From the NCBI GenBank assembly GCA_032622095.1, contig CP136068.1, forward strand, positions 124,567,989 through 124,631,988: a stretch of DNA of 64,000 nucleotides. The letters are read 5' to 3'. The notes under the pieces are model-generated. The model did not search any database, was not told the DNA's origin, and worked only from the letters and a program-made list of their open reading frames with translations. Below are positions 46,586-56,935 of the stretch, in pieces. Position numbers and translations under genes: made by a program. The stretch is from Siphonodentalium dalli. Taxonomy: Eukaryota > Mollusca > Scaphopoda > Gadilida > Siphonodentaliidae. How positions within the stretch are numbered: position 1 is the stretch's first letter; each line of letters starts with the position of its first letter.

Positions 46586-47043
46586 GGCTGTAACGATATA
46601 CTTTGTCAGGATATGATACGAATCATGATACATGATAAATGATACACTAAATTGTGCCAATGCATTCTCTTATAATTGCAAATCTCCCATAGGGAGCCTT
46701 GAATATATAAGAGATTGCATTGGCCTAACAACATTTACCTTGACCTTGTAAGCAAGTGCATTCTCTTTTATATGTGAGGTTATGGAAGACTCGCATATAT
46801 AAGAGAATGCAATGGTACAGGATCTTTAATGCTGCACCAGCACAACTCCCTTCATGAAAGGGATAATAGTTAGCTAGATGAGTCAATTACACATAATTAT
46901 CATGAACACTTGAGAGAACGTAGCAGGTGTTGCTCTAAAGCACATGCCCATCTTCAGAAATTATTTGATTTCCAGTATCGCGATACACGTATTGTTTGAA
47001 AGTGTATCGCAATACATTGAATTCACGATGAATCGTTACAGCC
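46586..47043. mobile_element. GGCTGTAACGAT inverted-repeat element with nested TTAA-3 sequence
   Basis: Ends are GGCTGTAACGATA and CGTTACAGCC; both sides hold GATACA-rich tracts (ATGATACGAATCATGATACA). A TTAA-3-type pair of hairpins occupies 46650-46870. A related element lies at 59591-60299. Confidence 0.65.
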
Positions 47044-47097
47044 ATCAACTCCACCTACAGTAGGCGAATATGGCTGGATTTTGAACTTTTAACACTT

Positions 47098-47225
47098 TCA
47101 TGATGTCACAATTTCAAGGTAAATATTGTTAGGCCAATGCATATACTTATATATATATATAAGAAAATGCATTGGCACAGGGTTTTTACAAAATTTCAGG
47201 ATGCTTCAGTCATGGAAGCGTTAAA
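47098..47225. mobile_element. Short TTAA-3-type element
   Basis: TTAACACTTTCATGATG and TCAGTCATGGAAGCGTTAA enclose a single shortened hairpin. It lies 41 bp from the exon at 47266. Confidence 0.6.
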
Positions 47226-47265
47226 AACACACAACCAACCAAACACACAACCAATAAAATATTAC

Positions 47266-47507
47266 CCCATCATTGGATGCAGTGCTATGGATCTAGGTGA
47301 TTCCACTGTAACTCCATCAAAGAGTGTTTTTCGCATTTTATGAAATTGACCATTGATTCTGCTATTTGTTACGACAATCTTTCTGGCAGAAGAGTCAATG
47401 TAATATATGTTTCCACTGGTCCAATCAAGTGCTATTCCCTGCAGGGATTGGATGTCCTCATGTACAACAACCTCAGTGTGTAGAGCCGTGGCTGAGAGGT
47501 TAATTCG
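47266..47507 (-). CDS. SORL1: SORL1 exon: YWTD propeller, next blades
   Basis: This 242-nt exon reads RINLSATALHTEVVVHEDIQ, then SLQGIALDWTSGNIYYIDS, ARKIVVTNSRINGQF, and SPRSIALHPMMG. LQGIALDW...IYYID and PRSIALHP are two successive class B repeat cores, with YYID replacing YWTD in the first. The acceptor is tttcag before 47507. The donor is GTAATA, placed in a run of four G by reading frame. Phase 0 entry leaves GG, which the next exon completes to Gly before F-I-Y-W-T-D-W. Confidence 0.93.
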
Positions 47508-47636
47508 CTGAAATGGAAAATGGTAGATAGCAATTTAGCATAAAGCGGGCATTATCAATAAATAACATTGAATAATTACATTCATTTTGTTTTCTATAGC
47601 ATTAATTAGTTACAGAAAATTTATTGGTTTTAAATA

Positions 47637-47890
47637 CAAGCCTTGAAATAGTGTGTCTGTCATTTGCAGAATGAGGTCCCCAGAGGGTGAATTTAGTGAT
47701 GCTACTCCGCATAGTGGGCTAGCATCACCAAATTCACCCTCTGGGGACCTCATTCTGCTTACACCTCAGCAGAATGAGGTCCCCAGAGGGTGAATTTGGT
47801 GATGCTAGCCCACTATGCGGAGTAGCATCACTAAATTCACCCTTTGGGGACCTCATTCTGCAAAAGACAGACACACTATTTCAAGGCTTG
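47637..47890. mobile_element. hAT-type palindromic MITE, 254 bp
   Basis: The ends CAAGCCTTGAAATAGTGTGT and its complement are flanked by an exact 8-bp TTTAAATA on both sides. Two GCAGAATGAGG hairpins face each other across a short centre. Confidence 0.93.
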
Positions 47891-47929
47891 TTTAAATAGG
47901 CCTGGTTTATTGGGATTTAACCCTTTCTG

Positions 47930-48360
47930 TACTAAAGCATCACTGATGGACAGTTATCCCATAGGAAATGTTCAGATAATAAGTTCAACAAACTACCATT
48001 TTTTATCAATTTTTTTACATTCTTTAACAATTTTTATCATTTTTTACCTTTTTTTCTTACATTCTATAACAATTTTATAATTGTTCATATATTCTTTAAC
48101 AATTTTATCATTTTTTATAATTATTTCTTACATTCTTTAATAGTTATAAAAAATAATATAAACTTTGTTAGGCCAATGCATTCTCTTATATCTGCGAGGC
48201 GACATATGGTCGACTCGCATATATAAGAGAATGCATTGGCACAGGGTTTTCGCAAAAATTCAGGAAGCTCCCGTCATGTTGAACTTATTATCTAAACATT
48301 TCTCTCAATAAATATGATTCCTTCTGCACTTTTATTTATCTGTCATTGAATCCATTCAGT
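47930..48360. mobile_element. TTAA-4-type element with inserted hairpin segment
   Basis: It begins CCCTTTCTGTACTAAAGC after TTAA at 47919-47922 and ends TCCATTCAGTATAAAAAGGG. The middle (48000-48285) is the right half of a TTAA-3 element with one shared hairpin at 48171-48245. Boundaries are approximate. Confidence 0.55.
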
Positions 48361-48374
48361 ATAAAAAGGGTTTA

Positions 48375-48751
48375 CCCTTTCATGATGGCAGCTTCCTGAA
48401 TTATTGCAAAAACCCTATGCCAATAGGTCGTCTCGCATATATAAGAGAATGGATTGGCCTAACAAATTTTTATCATTTGTTATAAATTTTTCTTACATTC
48501 TTTAACAATTTTAGTAATTTTTTATAATGTTATCTTACATTCTATAACAATTTTTATCATTTTTCATATACTCTTTAACAATTTTATAATTTTTTCTTAC
48601 ATTCTTTAACAGTTATAAAAAATAATATAAAATTTGTTAGGCCATTTCAGTCTTATATATGCGAGGTGACCTATGGTTGACTCGCATATATAAGAGAATG
48701 CATTGGCACAGGGTTTTCGGAAAAATTCAGGAAGCTCCCATCATGAAAGGG
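48375..48751. mobile_element. TTAA-3 element, 377 bp
   Basis: TTTA (decayed TTAA) at 48371-48374 and TTAA at 48752-48755; ends CCCTTTCATGATGG and CCATCATGAAAGGG. The left hairpin has lost one arm; the right hairpin is at 48640-48715. Confidence 0.8.
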
Positions 48752-48866
48752 TTAAACAACTAGACCAAAATAATAGTTGGCCAAGTGAAACCAATTTGTA
48801 CATCTTGAGAGTGCAATCACAAGGTTTCAAACGGGGGAGATAAAATAATTTAATAAATAACTCAAC

Positions 48867-49003
48867 CTTGATTGTCTTTTCTTGAGCATCTGACCAGTAG
48901 AGTGTGTTGTTCTTCATATCAAAGTCAATTGATACAGCATCCTCTAAAGATGATACCACCTCAATGTCTGTGTACTCAACCAAATCAAATTTCTGTATAT
49001 CTG
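48867..49003 (-). pseudogene. Partial duplicate of the first YWTD exon
   Basis: This stretch repeats the 3' 137 bp of the exon at 49375-49544 and the intron past its donor (block 48829-49003 against 49338-49511). It keeps an open frame with mostly silent changes; one visible replacement is R to Q before K-F-D-L. The first 33 bp and the normal acceptor are missing: the copy breaks into TTAA-element hairpin sequence at about 49004. A tcag at the break could act as an acceptor. A 134-nt exon 48867-49000 would then have the same phases as the genuine exon and lack twelve codons. Most likely it is a dead copy; alternative splicing is possible. Confidence 0.75.
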
Positions 49004-49337
49004 ACCCTATGCCAATGAATTATCTTATATATGCAAGTCAACCATATGTAGCCTTGCATATATAAGAGAATGCATTGGCCTAACAACCTTTTATCATTTG
49101 TTATCAATTTTTATTACATTCTTTAACAATTTTTAGAATTTGTTCTTACATTCTATAACAATTTTTTATCATTTATCTTATAATCTTTAACAATTGCATC
49201 ATTTTTTATCATTTTTTGTTACATTCTTTAACAATTTTTATCATTTTTTCTTGCATTCTTTAACAATTATTTATCATTTAAAAAAAAAAAATTCTTTCAT
49301 TCTTTAGCAATTTTTATAACTTTTACTTACATTCAAT
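49004..49337. mobile_element. TTAA-family half element between duplicated exon parts
   Basis: It starts ACCCTATGCCAATGAATTAT with a full hairpin to 49082, followed by repeats of ACATTCTTTAACAATTTTTA. The second hairpin and terminus are missing; it runs straight into the second copy of the duplicated exon flank. Confidence 0.7.
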
Positions 49338-49374
49338 AACGGGGGAGATAAAATAATTTAATAAATAACTCAAC

Positions 49375-49544
49375 CTTGATTGTCTTTTCTTGAGCATCTG
49401 ACCAGTAGAGTGTGTTGTTCTTCATATCAAAGTCTATTGATACAGCATCCTCTAAGGACGAAACCACCTCAATGTCTGTGTACTCAACCAAATCAAACTT
49501 CCGTATATCTGTTCTTCGACTATACAGAACGAAGTCTCGACTAT
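49375..49544 (-). CDS. SORL1: SORL1 exon: YWTD propeller, blade 1
   Basis: This 170-nt exon reads DFVLYSRRTDIRKFDL, then SLEDAVSIDFDMKNNTLYWSD and AQEKTIK. The pattern of hydrophobic strand, A-[VL]-x-[IFL]-D-[FY]-D, N-x-LYWSD is the LDLR class B repeat that opens the second propeller, which follows 10CC in SORL1. The acceptor is ccacag before 49544. The donor GTTGAG at 49369-49374 is weak. It ends in phase 0. A 162-bp hAT-type MITE starts 18 bp beyond the acceptor-side edge. The 3' part of this exon is duplicated at 48867-49003. Confidence 0.94.
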
Positions 49545-49561
49545 CTGTGGGGATTCAAAAG

Positions 49562-49723
49562 CAAGCTTTGAAATAAGGTGTCTGTCATTTGCAGAATGAG
49601 GTGCCCAGAGGGTGAATTTAGTGATGCTACCCCGTATAGTGGGCTAGCATCACCAAATTCACCCTCTGGGGACCTCATTCTGCTTACATTCTGCAAATGA
49701 CAGACACCCTATTTCAAGGCTTG
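49562..49723. mobile_element. hAT-type MITE, 162 bp, beside an exon
   Basis: Ends CAAGCTTTGAAATAAGGTGT and its complement; flanks TTCAAAAG and TACAAAAG match at seven of eight bases. One GCAGAATGAGG hairpin is inside. It lies 18 bp upstream of the exon at 49375-49544. Confidence 0.88.
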
Positions 49724-49742
49724 TACAAAAGCACTGATTATT

Positions 49743-49870
49743 GTCACGCCTGAAAATAATGAGTCTGCCATTTGCAGAATGAGGTCCCCAGAAGGTGAAT
49801 TTAGTCGACGCTACCCTGCACAGTGAGTTAGCATCACCAAATTCACACTCTGGGTATCTCATTCTGCTTG
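49743..49870. mobile_element. GCAGAATGAGG family fragment
   Basis: One end (CCTGAAAATAATGAGTCTGC) and one hairpin are present; the rest is missing. Confidence 0.6.
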
Positions 49871-50062
49871 ATTTGATCTTTGACTGTACAGAACAAAGTC
49901 CCACCTTTATTATCTGTCGTCTGCTCCTTTTTCCCAAAGACCCCTCCAGATGAATAATAGACAGTTTCAATGTATACTTTTATAACTGAGTGGGAGAATC
50001 CATTTAGTAAAGAAAGGGTTAGATTGAGTAATAAATAGGTAGAACTCATCGTTTTACTAGCC

Positions 50063-50290
50063 TCAAACTAATACAAGATGGCTGCTGGCGGAAAAAGTTG
50101 ATGGCTCCCATTTAGAGATCCCCCCGTAGATGTATATAATGTTTGGTGACGATTGGATGAGAGATGTAGCCTGCAGGGTGTGCTAACGGAAATTGCTGAT
50201 GGATTACGAACGAACGGATGCAAGCATGCACAACGGAAGCCAACCCATAGCAATAGCTCAAACTTTTCTTCGTCAAGTTGAGCTAAAAAT
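50063..50290. mobile_element. Dispersed AGATGGCTGCTGGC-type repeat
   Basis: A single monomer with AAATTGCTGATGGATTACGA and the AGCTCAAACTTTTCTTCG / CAAGTTGAGCT hairpin end, like the units of the 21.5-26.7 kb array. Confidence 0.7.
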
Positions 50291-50474
50291 GAGCATGTAT
50301 TGTCTTTTGGATCGTAAAGAAACATTTCATAAGCACAATATAGGATAGCTTGTAGTCTTTTCACTATGTCAATTAAACACATTTTTAACAGGTCTTAACG
50401 CACAGTCTACTTTTAAGAAATGGAGACAGAAGAGGAAATCATAAATAATGATAATGTTTATGATTGTCACTTAC

Positions 50475-50557
50475 GAGCAAACGGACAAGAATATCTCAAT
50501 GGAGCATACGTCATTTCATCACCACCACTGCACGTATCACCAGCAACCTTCCGGTAT
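50475..50557 (-). CDS. SORL1: SORL1 exon: end of 10CC module
   Basis: This 83-nt exon reads (G)YRKVAGDTCSGGDEM and then YSCPFA. The [GR]YRK-[IV]-[SA]-GDTCSGGD block followed by C-P is the SORL1 segment that closes the 10CC module before the YWTD propeller. The donor is GTAAGT at 50469-50474 and the acceptor is ccacag before 50557. It leaves one base (C) for the next exon. Confidence 0.95.
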
Positions 50558-50812
50558 CTGTGGAAATAGTTGTTCAATGTATTAATGTAATGCTCCGCAA
50601 TATTCTGAATCTATGAAAGACCTTCCTGTATCTATGGTAATCTATCAATTACAATATCAAGAAAAATGTACAGATAATATTAAAATAAATCATTTCTGAT
50701 AATTTCTCTAGTCCTTATTGATGTCAGAGTATAAATGTTCAGATAATATGTTCAACAAATTGTATTACCTGTTGAACTTATTATCTGAACATTTCCTACC
50801 ACTGAATATGAA

Positions 50813-51066
50813 CAAGCCTTGAAATAGTGTGTCTGTCATTTGCAGAATGAGGTCCCCAGAGGGTGAATTTAGTAATGCTACCCCGCATAGTGGGCTAGCA
50901 TCACTAAATTCACCCTCTGTGAACCTCATTCTGCTTAGGTCTTAGCAGAATGAGGTTCCCAGAGGGTGAATTTGGTTATGCTAGCCCGCTGTGCGGGATA
51001 GAATCACTAAATTCACCCTCTGGGGACCTCGTTCTGCAAATGACAGGCTCACTATTTCAAGGCTTG
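50813..51066. mobile_element. hAT-type palindromic MITE, 254 bp
   Basis: It has the same length and plan as 47637-47890, with exact 8-bp AATATGAA on both sides (50805-50812 and 51067-51074). Confidence 0.94.
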
Positions 51067-51319
51067 AATATGAATCCTTCAGTATTTTTCATCGGTCTGT
51101 CATATGCTTTTATTACCTGAACATCCCTCCAAATGAATAGTAGGTCATTCCAATGTATCATTTTATAGTTGAATGGGAGAATCCACTCAGTATAGAAAAG
51201 GTTAAAGAAGGTGTATCTCTTGCCAGAACTTTCTGTATTGATTTATAATTATGGGTATACAATAATAGTCAATTTCGGTTTATTGCATAGGATCGGTGCA
51301 AGGCTTTTCTTATGCAAAT

Positions 51320-51690
51320 AACCGAATATGCATAAAGCCAAAATATACGAAGAAAAAAAACCCAGGCCGTTTGATTATGAAACGAAACATAAACAATACA
51401 CTATACAGTGTATTGTTTATGTTTCGTTTCATAAACAATTTAGTTTGTTTAAAAATAATAATGTCTATAAAGAGCTTAATCTAAATTTATTTTATTTTAT
51501 TCCATATTATATAATAATTATTATCTACAATTGTAAAATGTTCAAGAATAAAACAATGTTCTTGCCGGGAACGGCAACCCCCATTCATAATATACTCACT
51601 ACATACTTGTTTATATTGAAAATATATTCAATAAAACATCAGTTAGAAATGAATTACATATATGTAATATTAAACAAATAACTAAACATT
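51320..51690. other. AT-rich intron with a perfect 26-bp hairpin
   Basis: At 51377-51402 and 51407-51432 two 26-base arms (ATGAAACGAAACATAAACAA and onward) pair perfectly around the loop ATAC. The rest is AT-rich with a chance ORF of 117 codons. Confidence 0.7.
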
Positions 51691-51829
51691 AACTACCCAC
51701 CAACTATCTGTTAATAGCCACCAAGAACTGGTAAGAAAAATGCCAATGTTTCCCGATAAAAACGCTGTTTTCGTACGTTTCACATTATGAGAATAATAAT
51801 TTTGAAGCAACGTAATCAGCCAAAGGAGC

Positions 51830-52330
51830 TTCATCTATATATATAAAAGAGTAGGATATGTCTGTCCATCTGTCTGTCTGGATTTTTCTCCCAGACTGCT
51901 GGTCCGATTTCAACCAAATTTGGTGTGGTGACTCGGGTACCATGGCAGAGATTATAACGGTGTTAAATTTTCCAAAATTGGATTTAAAACAATTTAATTA
52001 AATAAATAAAAAAAATGTTTTTAAATAAGCTCACTAGCTATGGGCCCACTTCAGAATCAAATAAGTCCAATATGAACCTATTTGCATGAGGATATGTTTC
52101 AGCAGAGATGTATGCTCTTTATATATGTTTTAACCGTCGCCTGCGCCATCCAACGGAATAACGGGTATAAGTCCACTATGGGCTTATTCCAGAATCATAT
52201 AAGTCCAATATGAACCAATGCCAATAGTTAGGTCCAATATGAACCTATTTGCCCGATGATATATTGAAGTAGCATAATAAATATCTGTATATATAAAAGA
52301 GTAGGATGAGTCTGTTATGGGTGTGAATCA
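51830..52330. repeat. Dispersed repeats with TATATATAAAAGAGTAGGAT
   Basis: That motif occurs at 51836 and 52285. After the first come CTGTCCATCTGTCTGTCTGG and TTCAACCAAATTTGGTGTGG, wording typical of dispersed invertebrate repeats. AAGTCCAATATGAACC occurs three times. Confidence 0.5.
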
Positions 52331-52662
52331 CATACATGGGCCACAGGCCCCTTTGGGCAGGGGCCGGAGGTCCCCTTATTATTTTCAACAAACTGGGAAA
52401 AGAAGGAGTACTATTTTTAGAACATTTAACTGTTCAGCTGTAATGTGTGTATATTCTCGAAAATCTGTACCTGTGGTATATTAAAAGATTTTAAGAGAAA
52501 TTTGTGCAACATAACATATGTCTATTAAACTTGTGTTTTGGGGAATAATACTGCAAACTGTCTTCAACGCAAGGTGAACTAGAATTTGTTGCTGTTCTTG
52601 TTAGAAGGTTTTGCTGGCACGATATAGTGCATCTTTAAGTTTAATCACGCAACATGTATATA

Positions 52663-52752
52663 CAGTAATGCCCTAAGTAATCGACTCTTTAACTACAGAA
52701 GAATTATGGGTAACTTTTCAGGATAGGGAGTCGATTACTTAGGGCATTACTG
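52663..52752. mobile_element. Tc1/mariner-type MITE, deleted, 90 bp
   Basis: CAGTAATGCCCTAAGTAATC and its complement are flanked by TA; the middle of the 213-bp form is missing. Confidence 0.82.
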
Positions 52753-52841
52753 TACACCTGTATTTGTTCTGTGCTCCCACATATGAAGTTTATGACTGAC
52801 AGCTTTGAGACATTAAATAATAAAGGCATAATTCGACTTTA

Positions 52842-54537
52842 GGGGTCTTCTCAAAACTAAAATCAGTAAAATGGCCAAAAACACCGATTTTTCCGATTGA
52901 CAACGCATTATGGAAGTAATTTCTACCGATAAAATACCGATTACAACGTAGAAATGACGTTTTTGAACAACGCGTCAATCGTTATCGATTTTTCCGATTA
53001 CGTCAATTTGTGACGGTCACAATCGGTACCGAATCTACCGATCAGAACGTTACCGGCACTCAAATATAACGTCGCTAATTGGCGCATCACCTGAGTAATT
53101 CACTATTGGTCTGGCAACACATGATTTAATTTGTTTATGTATTTGTTTTCGTTAATACCGGTACCACGTAGGCCTGTATTATATATATACTATAGGCACA
53201 GTTACTGGACATAAAGTCCAAAAATAAGGGTTTAATCGAGTTTATAAATCGGTATCCTAATATAATATACTCAAGTTATGCAGGCTTAACCAGGTGCCCA
53301 GACAAACATATCTCAAATAAAAACACTAAACACAAAATACTGGGCATATGTCGCCTGTTTTCTATAATTAACATACTCAGCTACAACTCTGCAGCGATAA
53401 AATCGTTCCGGACGCCAAATTAACGGAGCTTAAAACATTTTTCACCATTAGCGAGTAGCGACTCTTGACTCGTCGGCATCCATGTTTTCTTATACTCATT
53501 CAATCGGTAATTTGAAAGACCGGTGTTCTGCAACAAATATTATCTAAGAACACGTGCACTTTTTTCAGAACACCGGTTCCATTTACACGATGCTTAGAAA
53601 CAAAATTACCGATTGAATAAGTATATGAAAACATACTGCAAATCGTCGGCTCACTGCATGTGCCAGGTACCTCGAATCTGTTTACTTTTTGACAAACACA
53701 TGCTTTCGAGTGTCTGTTAGATTACTATTTATAATTGAAAACAAAAGGACAGAACGGCTTTTTGCCTATGTAAAAAATAAAATATAAATAATAAATTTTT
53801 TTGATCCGAGTCGATTCACCTTGATTAAGTTGATAAGGCTTCGAAAACGTCACATTGACTTCAAAAATAATGACAGAATGCGCGCAAAACAAACTTCCGA
53901 AATGTGCGCAGAGGAATACAAGAGAATTGGTCAAAATAGTTCCGAAAAAGTACTGTTTAGCGTAGATTTAACATTAATCCATTTGTATTTTTGAATAAAA
54001 TATTATTCACACAATGTGCGGATTTTATAATGGTCACTTTTATATCTCACATAAGACGCACATTGGAACATGTATTTTTTTAATTTAAGCGCGTGCAAAG
54101 TAGTCCACAGAGTTGATCCAGGATTGTCCCATGCATTGTCGTAAATGTCATAGGATTTTTTCCGGGGGAATCCCCGATGATCTCTGTTCTGGGGTAAACA
54201 ACGACAGATGCGTGTTGTTTTCATACAACGACGACACAATGTAAAATGTCTCAATCAGTACTGATTTCACCGATTGTCTTACCGACTGCGGCGTTCACTC
54301 TTTCATGCAACAAAAGTCGAACGTTAAACGTCTCAATCGGTACCGATTTCACCGATTGTCTTACCGACTGTGGCGTTCCCTCTTTGGACGTCTTGTGCAT
54401 TGATCGGTAGAATCGGTACCGATTTTTCCGTTCATGACGCTCTAAACGTAATTACGCTATCGGACTTACCGATTCAAAAGGCTTAATTACAATCGGTAAA
54501 TGTCAATCGGTACCGATTAGAGTTTTGAGATGACCCC
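52842..54537. mobile_element. 1.7-kb PIF/Harbinger-like element
   Basis: Ends GGGGTCTTCTCAAAACTAAA and its near complement; TTA stands on both sides (52839-52841 and 54538-54540). Subterminal repeats of the type AATCGGTACCGATT are frequent on the right and present on the left. A ~150-bp inverted repeat lies at 53483-53633. No transposase ORF is seen. Confidence 0.72.
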
Positions 54538-54584
54538 TTAGAGCAGTTAGTTTTACATAATGATAGTAATGAATGTGAACCTAC

Positions 54585-54707
54585 CCCCTGGAGTATGGAT
54601 AAACTGTTCCTGGTGGGCACGGTCTGGGCACAGCATGGATATTCACACTGGTGTTCACATGCACACATTTATCAGATAACACGCCAGAGGTCTCGTATCC
54701 AAAGTCG
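54585..54707 (-). CDS. SORL1: SORL1 exon: 10CC module, middle
   Basis: This 123-nt exon reads (C)DFGYETSGVLSDKCVH, then RPCPPGTVYPYSR. It continues the 10CC domain after the TREDFE block; human SORL1 has CDFGF and PCPVGS at the same places. The acceptor is ttcag before 54707. The donor is GTAGGT inside a run of five G, placed so that the frame enters the next exon as G-Y-R-K. The right end of a 1.7-kb inverted-repeat element lies 47 bp away on the donor side. Confidence 0.94.
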
Positions 54708-54781
54708 CTGAAAATGAAACAATGCTTGATTAGCTTCTGATATGATAAGGAATAGGAGTGTGCGTCATACTATCTCACTAG

Positions 54782-55100
54782 CAGGCCTCAAAATATACTG
54801 CTGGTCAATTGCAGAATGAGGTTCCCAGAGGGTGAATTTAGTTATGTTACCACCCACAGTGGGCTAGCATCACTAAATTCACCCTCTGGGGACCTCATTC
54901 TGCCCAGGCCTCATCTTCTCTGGAAAGTATGATTATTATCAAATTAACAATATTTTTTAGTTTCTTTAGAAACTTCTTGTGAAAGGTTCATTTTCTTTTT
55001 TTAGTTTAGTTTCTCTATATCCCTAAATTGGCAGATGACACATTGCATCTTCACAATCTGGGAACTTAAATCTATGTCCAGGTTCTGCAATAAATCAAAC
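54782..55100. mobile_element. GCAGAATGAGG family element, partial
   Basis: One hairpin (54811-54905) is followed by the body with TTAGTTTCTCTATATCCC in the orientation opposite to 1029-1473. The second hairpin is absent. Confidence 0.68.
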
Positions 55101-55150
55101 CCTGATAATGTCAAAAAATGTCCACCTATTATAATTATGTGGGTATTTAA

Positions 55151-55570
55151 CCCTTTACCCAACAGAACGGCCCTGTGCCAATGCATTCTCTTATATATGC
55201 GAGTCGACCATAGGTCGCCTCGCATATATAAGAGAATGCATTGGCTTAACACATATTAAAAATGATAAAATTGTCAAAGAATGTAGAAAAAAATTATAAA
55301 ATTGTTAAATAATGTAAGAAAAAATGGTAAAAAGTGTTAAATAGTGTTTTAGGCCAATGCATTCTCTTATATATGCGAGGCGACCTATGGTCGACTCGCA
55401 TATATAAGAGAATGCATTGGCACAGGGCATAACTGTAACTATCACAATGTAGTCAATGAACCGGTTCCAATGATATCCATATTTGTATGGTGTTATTGAG
55501 ACAGACCGAAGATATTTTAGGCTGTTGAAGCTTTATTTGGGCGTTTTTGGCCGTTTTGTTGGGTAAAGGG
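55151..55570. mobile_element. TTAA-1 element, 420 bp, beside an exon
   Basis: TTAA at 55147-55150 and 55571-55574. The shared hairpins are at 55173-55246 and 55352-55428. It is inverted relative to the copy at 14681. The exon at 55595 begins 24 bp further on. Confidence 0.93.
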
Positions 55571-55594
55571 TTAAATAGTCTGCTGGAAACTCAC

Positions 55595-55784
55595 CATTCA
55601 AAATCCTCTCGAGTGCATGTACAGTTCTTGAGAATATTTTTGCGAACATAATCAAAGCCATTAAAGCACTTGGAATGTGGACTGCGTCTCTCATATATAA
55701 TCTTACGACCCAGGAGACACTGCTTGTTGTTCTTTGAATCAGTGAAAGACCATTTCTTATAGTCATCTTCTGAGCAGTTGTATG
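55595..55784 (-). CDS. SORL1: SORL1 exon: 10CC module, first part
   Basis: This 190-nt exon reads Y-N-C-S-E-D-D-Y-K-K-W, then CLLGRK, a basic stretch ERRSPHSKCFNG, and NCTCTREDFE before the donor. The order of cysteines and the C-x-C-T-R-E-D-[FY]-E motif are diagnostic for the 10CC (sortilin C-terminal) module that packs under the VPS10 propeller. The donor is GTGAGT at 55589-55594 and the acceptor is ttttag before 55784. A 420-bp TTAA inverted-repeat element ends only 24 bp from the donor-side exon edge. The exon leaves two bases (TG), which become Cys in the next exon. Confidence 0.96.
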
Positions 55785-55789
55785 CTAAA

Positions 55790-56275
55790 ACAGACAAAGA
55801 TAAAATAGTTTACATTGCTTCTAAGGTAAATTTAACATTGAACATTTTAACTATATCTTCAAAAATGCTATTTATTTTTTTTCTTTTCTTTCATACCTCA
55901 AACCCAGCTTTACATTTATTTCCTTTAAAGTCTTATCCATGGCTACTGTTTCTCCAAAATGGAAGTAAAATGCATATTTCAGACTGCATTTATCTGACCA
56001 AAATCTGTTTAACTGAACTAATGGCAGAGACGGTACATATGTACATGAATACATAGTTTGATGAGGTTTTATGGCAGAGGGAAAACACGGATTGTTATTT
56101 ACAGTAACATATATCGGTAGTTATAATATTGTCTGAAAGATGTGGCAGCTTCGAAATTTTGCTCTATTGTCAATAAATTGACCCATAAGAACCATTTTCA
56201 TGGAATTTAAGCACTTTTCAAGGGCCATTGTTATTTTTAAGAACTTTTCAAGTACTGGTATCTATTTAAACACTT
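55790..56275. other. Intron, no feature recognised
   Basis: Nothing beyond chance ORFs on both strands. Confidence 0.5.
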
Positions 56276-56279
56276 TTAA

Positions 56280-56538
56280 CCCTTCATGACTAGAGCTTCC
56301 TGAAATTTTGCGAAAACCCTGTGCCAATAATGCATTCTCTTATATATGTGCGAGTCTCCCATAAGGAGCCCTGCAAATGTAAGAGAAAAAATTGGCCTCA
56401 CAATATTTACCTTGACCGTATAAGCTAGAGTATTCTCTTATATATACGAGGCTCCCTATGGGAGACTTGCATATATAAGAGAATGCGCTGATACAGGATC
56501 TTTAATTCTGAAGCAGCGCTGCACCCGTCATAAAAGGG
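56280..56538. mobile_element. TTAA-3 element, 259 bp
   Basis: TTAA at 56276-56279 and decayed TTGA at 56539-56542; ends CCCTTCATGACTAGAGC and CACCCGTCATAAAAGGG. Two divergent hairpins are inside. Confidence 0.75.
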
Positions 56539-56651
56539 TTGAAGGAGTTGGTCTAAATTTAAGCACTTTTAATTTGACAAATGAACCCTGAATGTTCAGT
56601 TAAATTAATACCATCCACAAACATGTGCTGAATTTCTGAACATCCTTAAAG

Positions 56652-56883
56652 ACAATAAACACTTTCTTTACTAAATGGAGTTATAAAAAAAGTTATAAAA
56701 AGTATATATTGGTATGGTCTATTATTCATTTTGGAGGGGTGTTATGGAAATTGAGCAGACAGCAGACAGAGGAAATGATAACACAAATGCAGAATGATAT
56801 CAACAAATGAGCTATTTGTTGAGTTTATAATCCTAACATTTCCTAATGAAATACTCGCCAATGAGTATTTAGTAAAGAAAGAG
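56652..56883. mobile_element. TTAA-4-type element
   Basis: It runs from CACTTTCTTTACTAAATGG to AGTATTTAGTAAAGAAAGAG before TTAA at 56884-56887. The left boundary is approximate. Confidence 0.6.
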
Positions 56884-56935
56884 TTAATCTAGTTGTTACT
56901 TTGGGCATCATATTAAATGTGCTCAATTCTTTATA

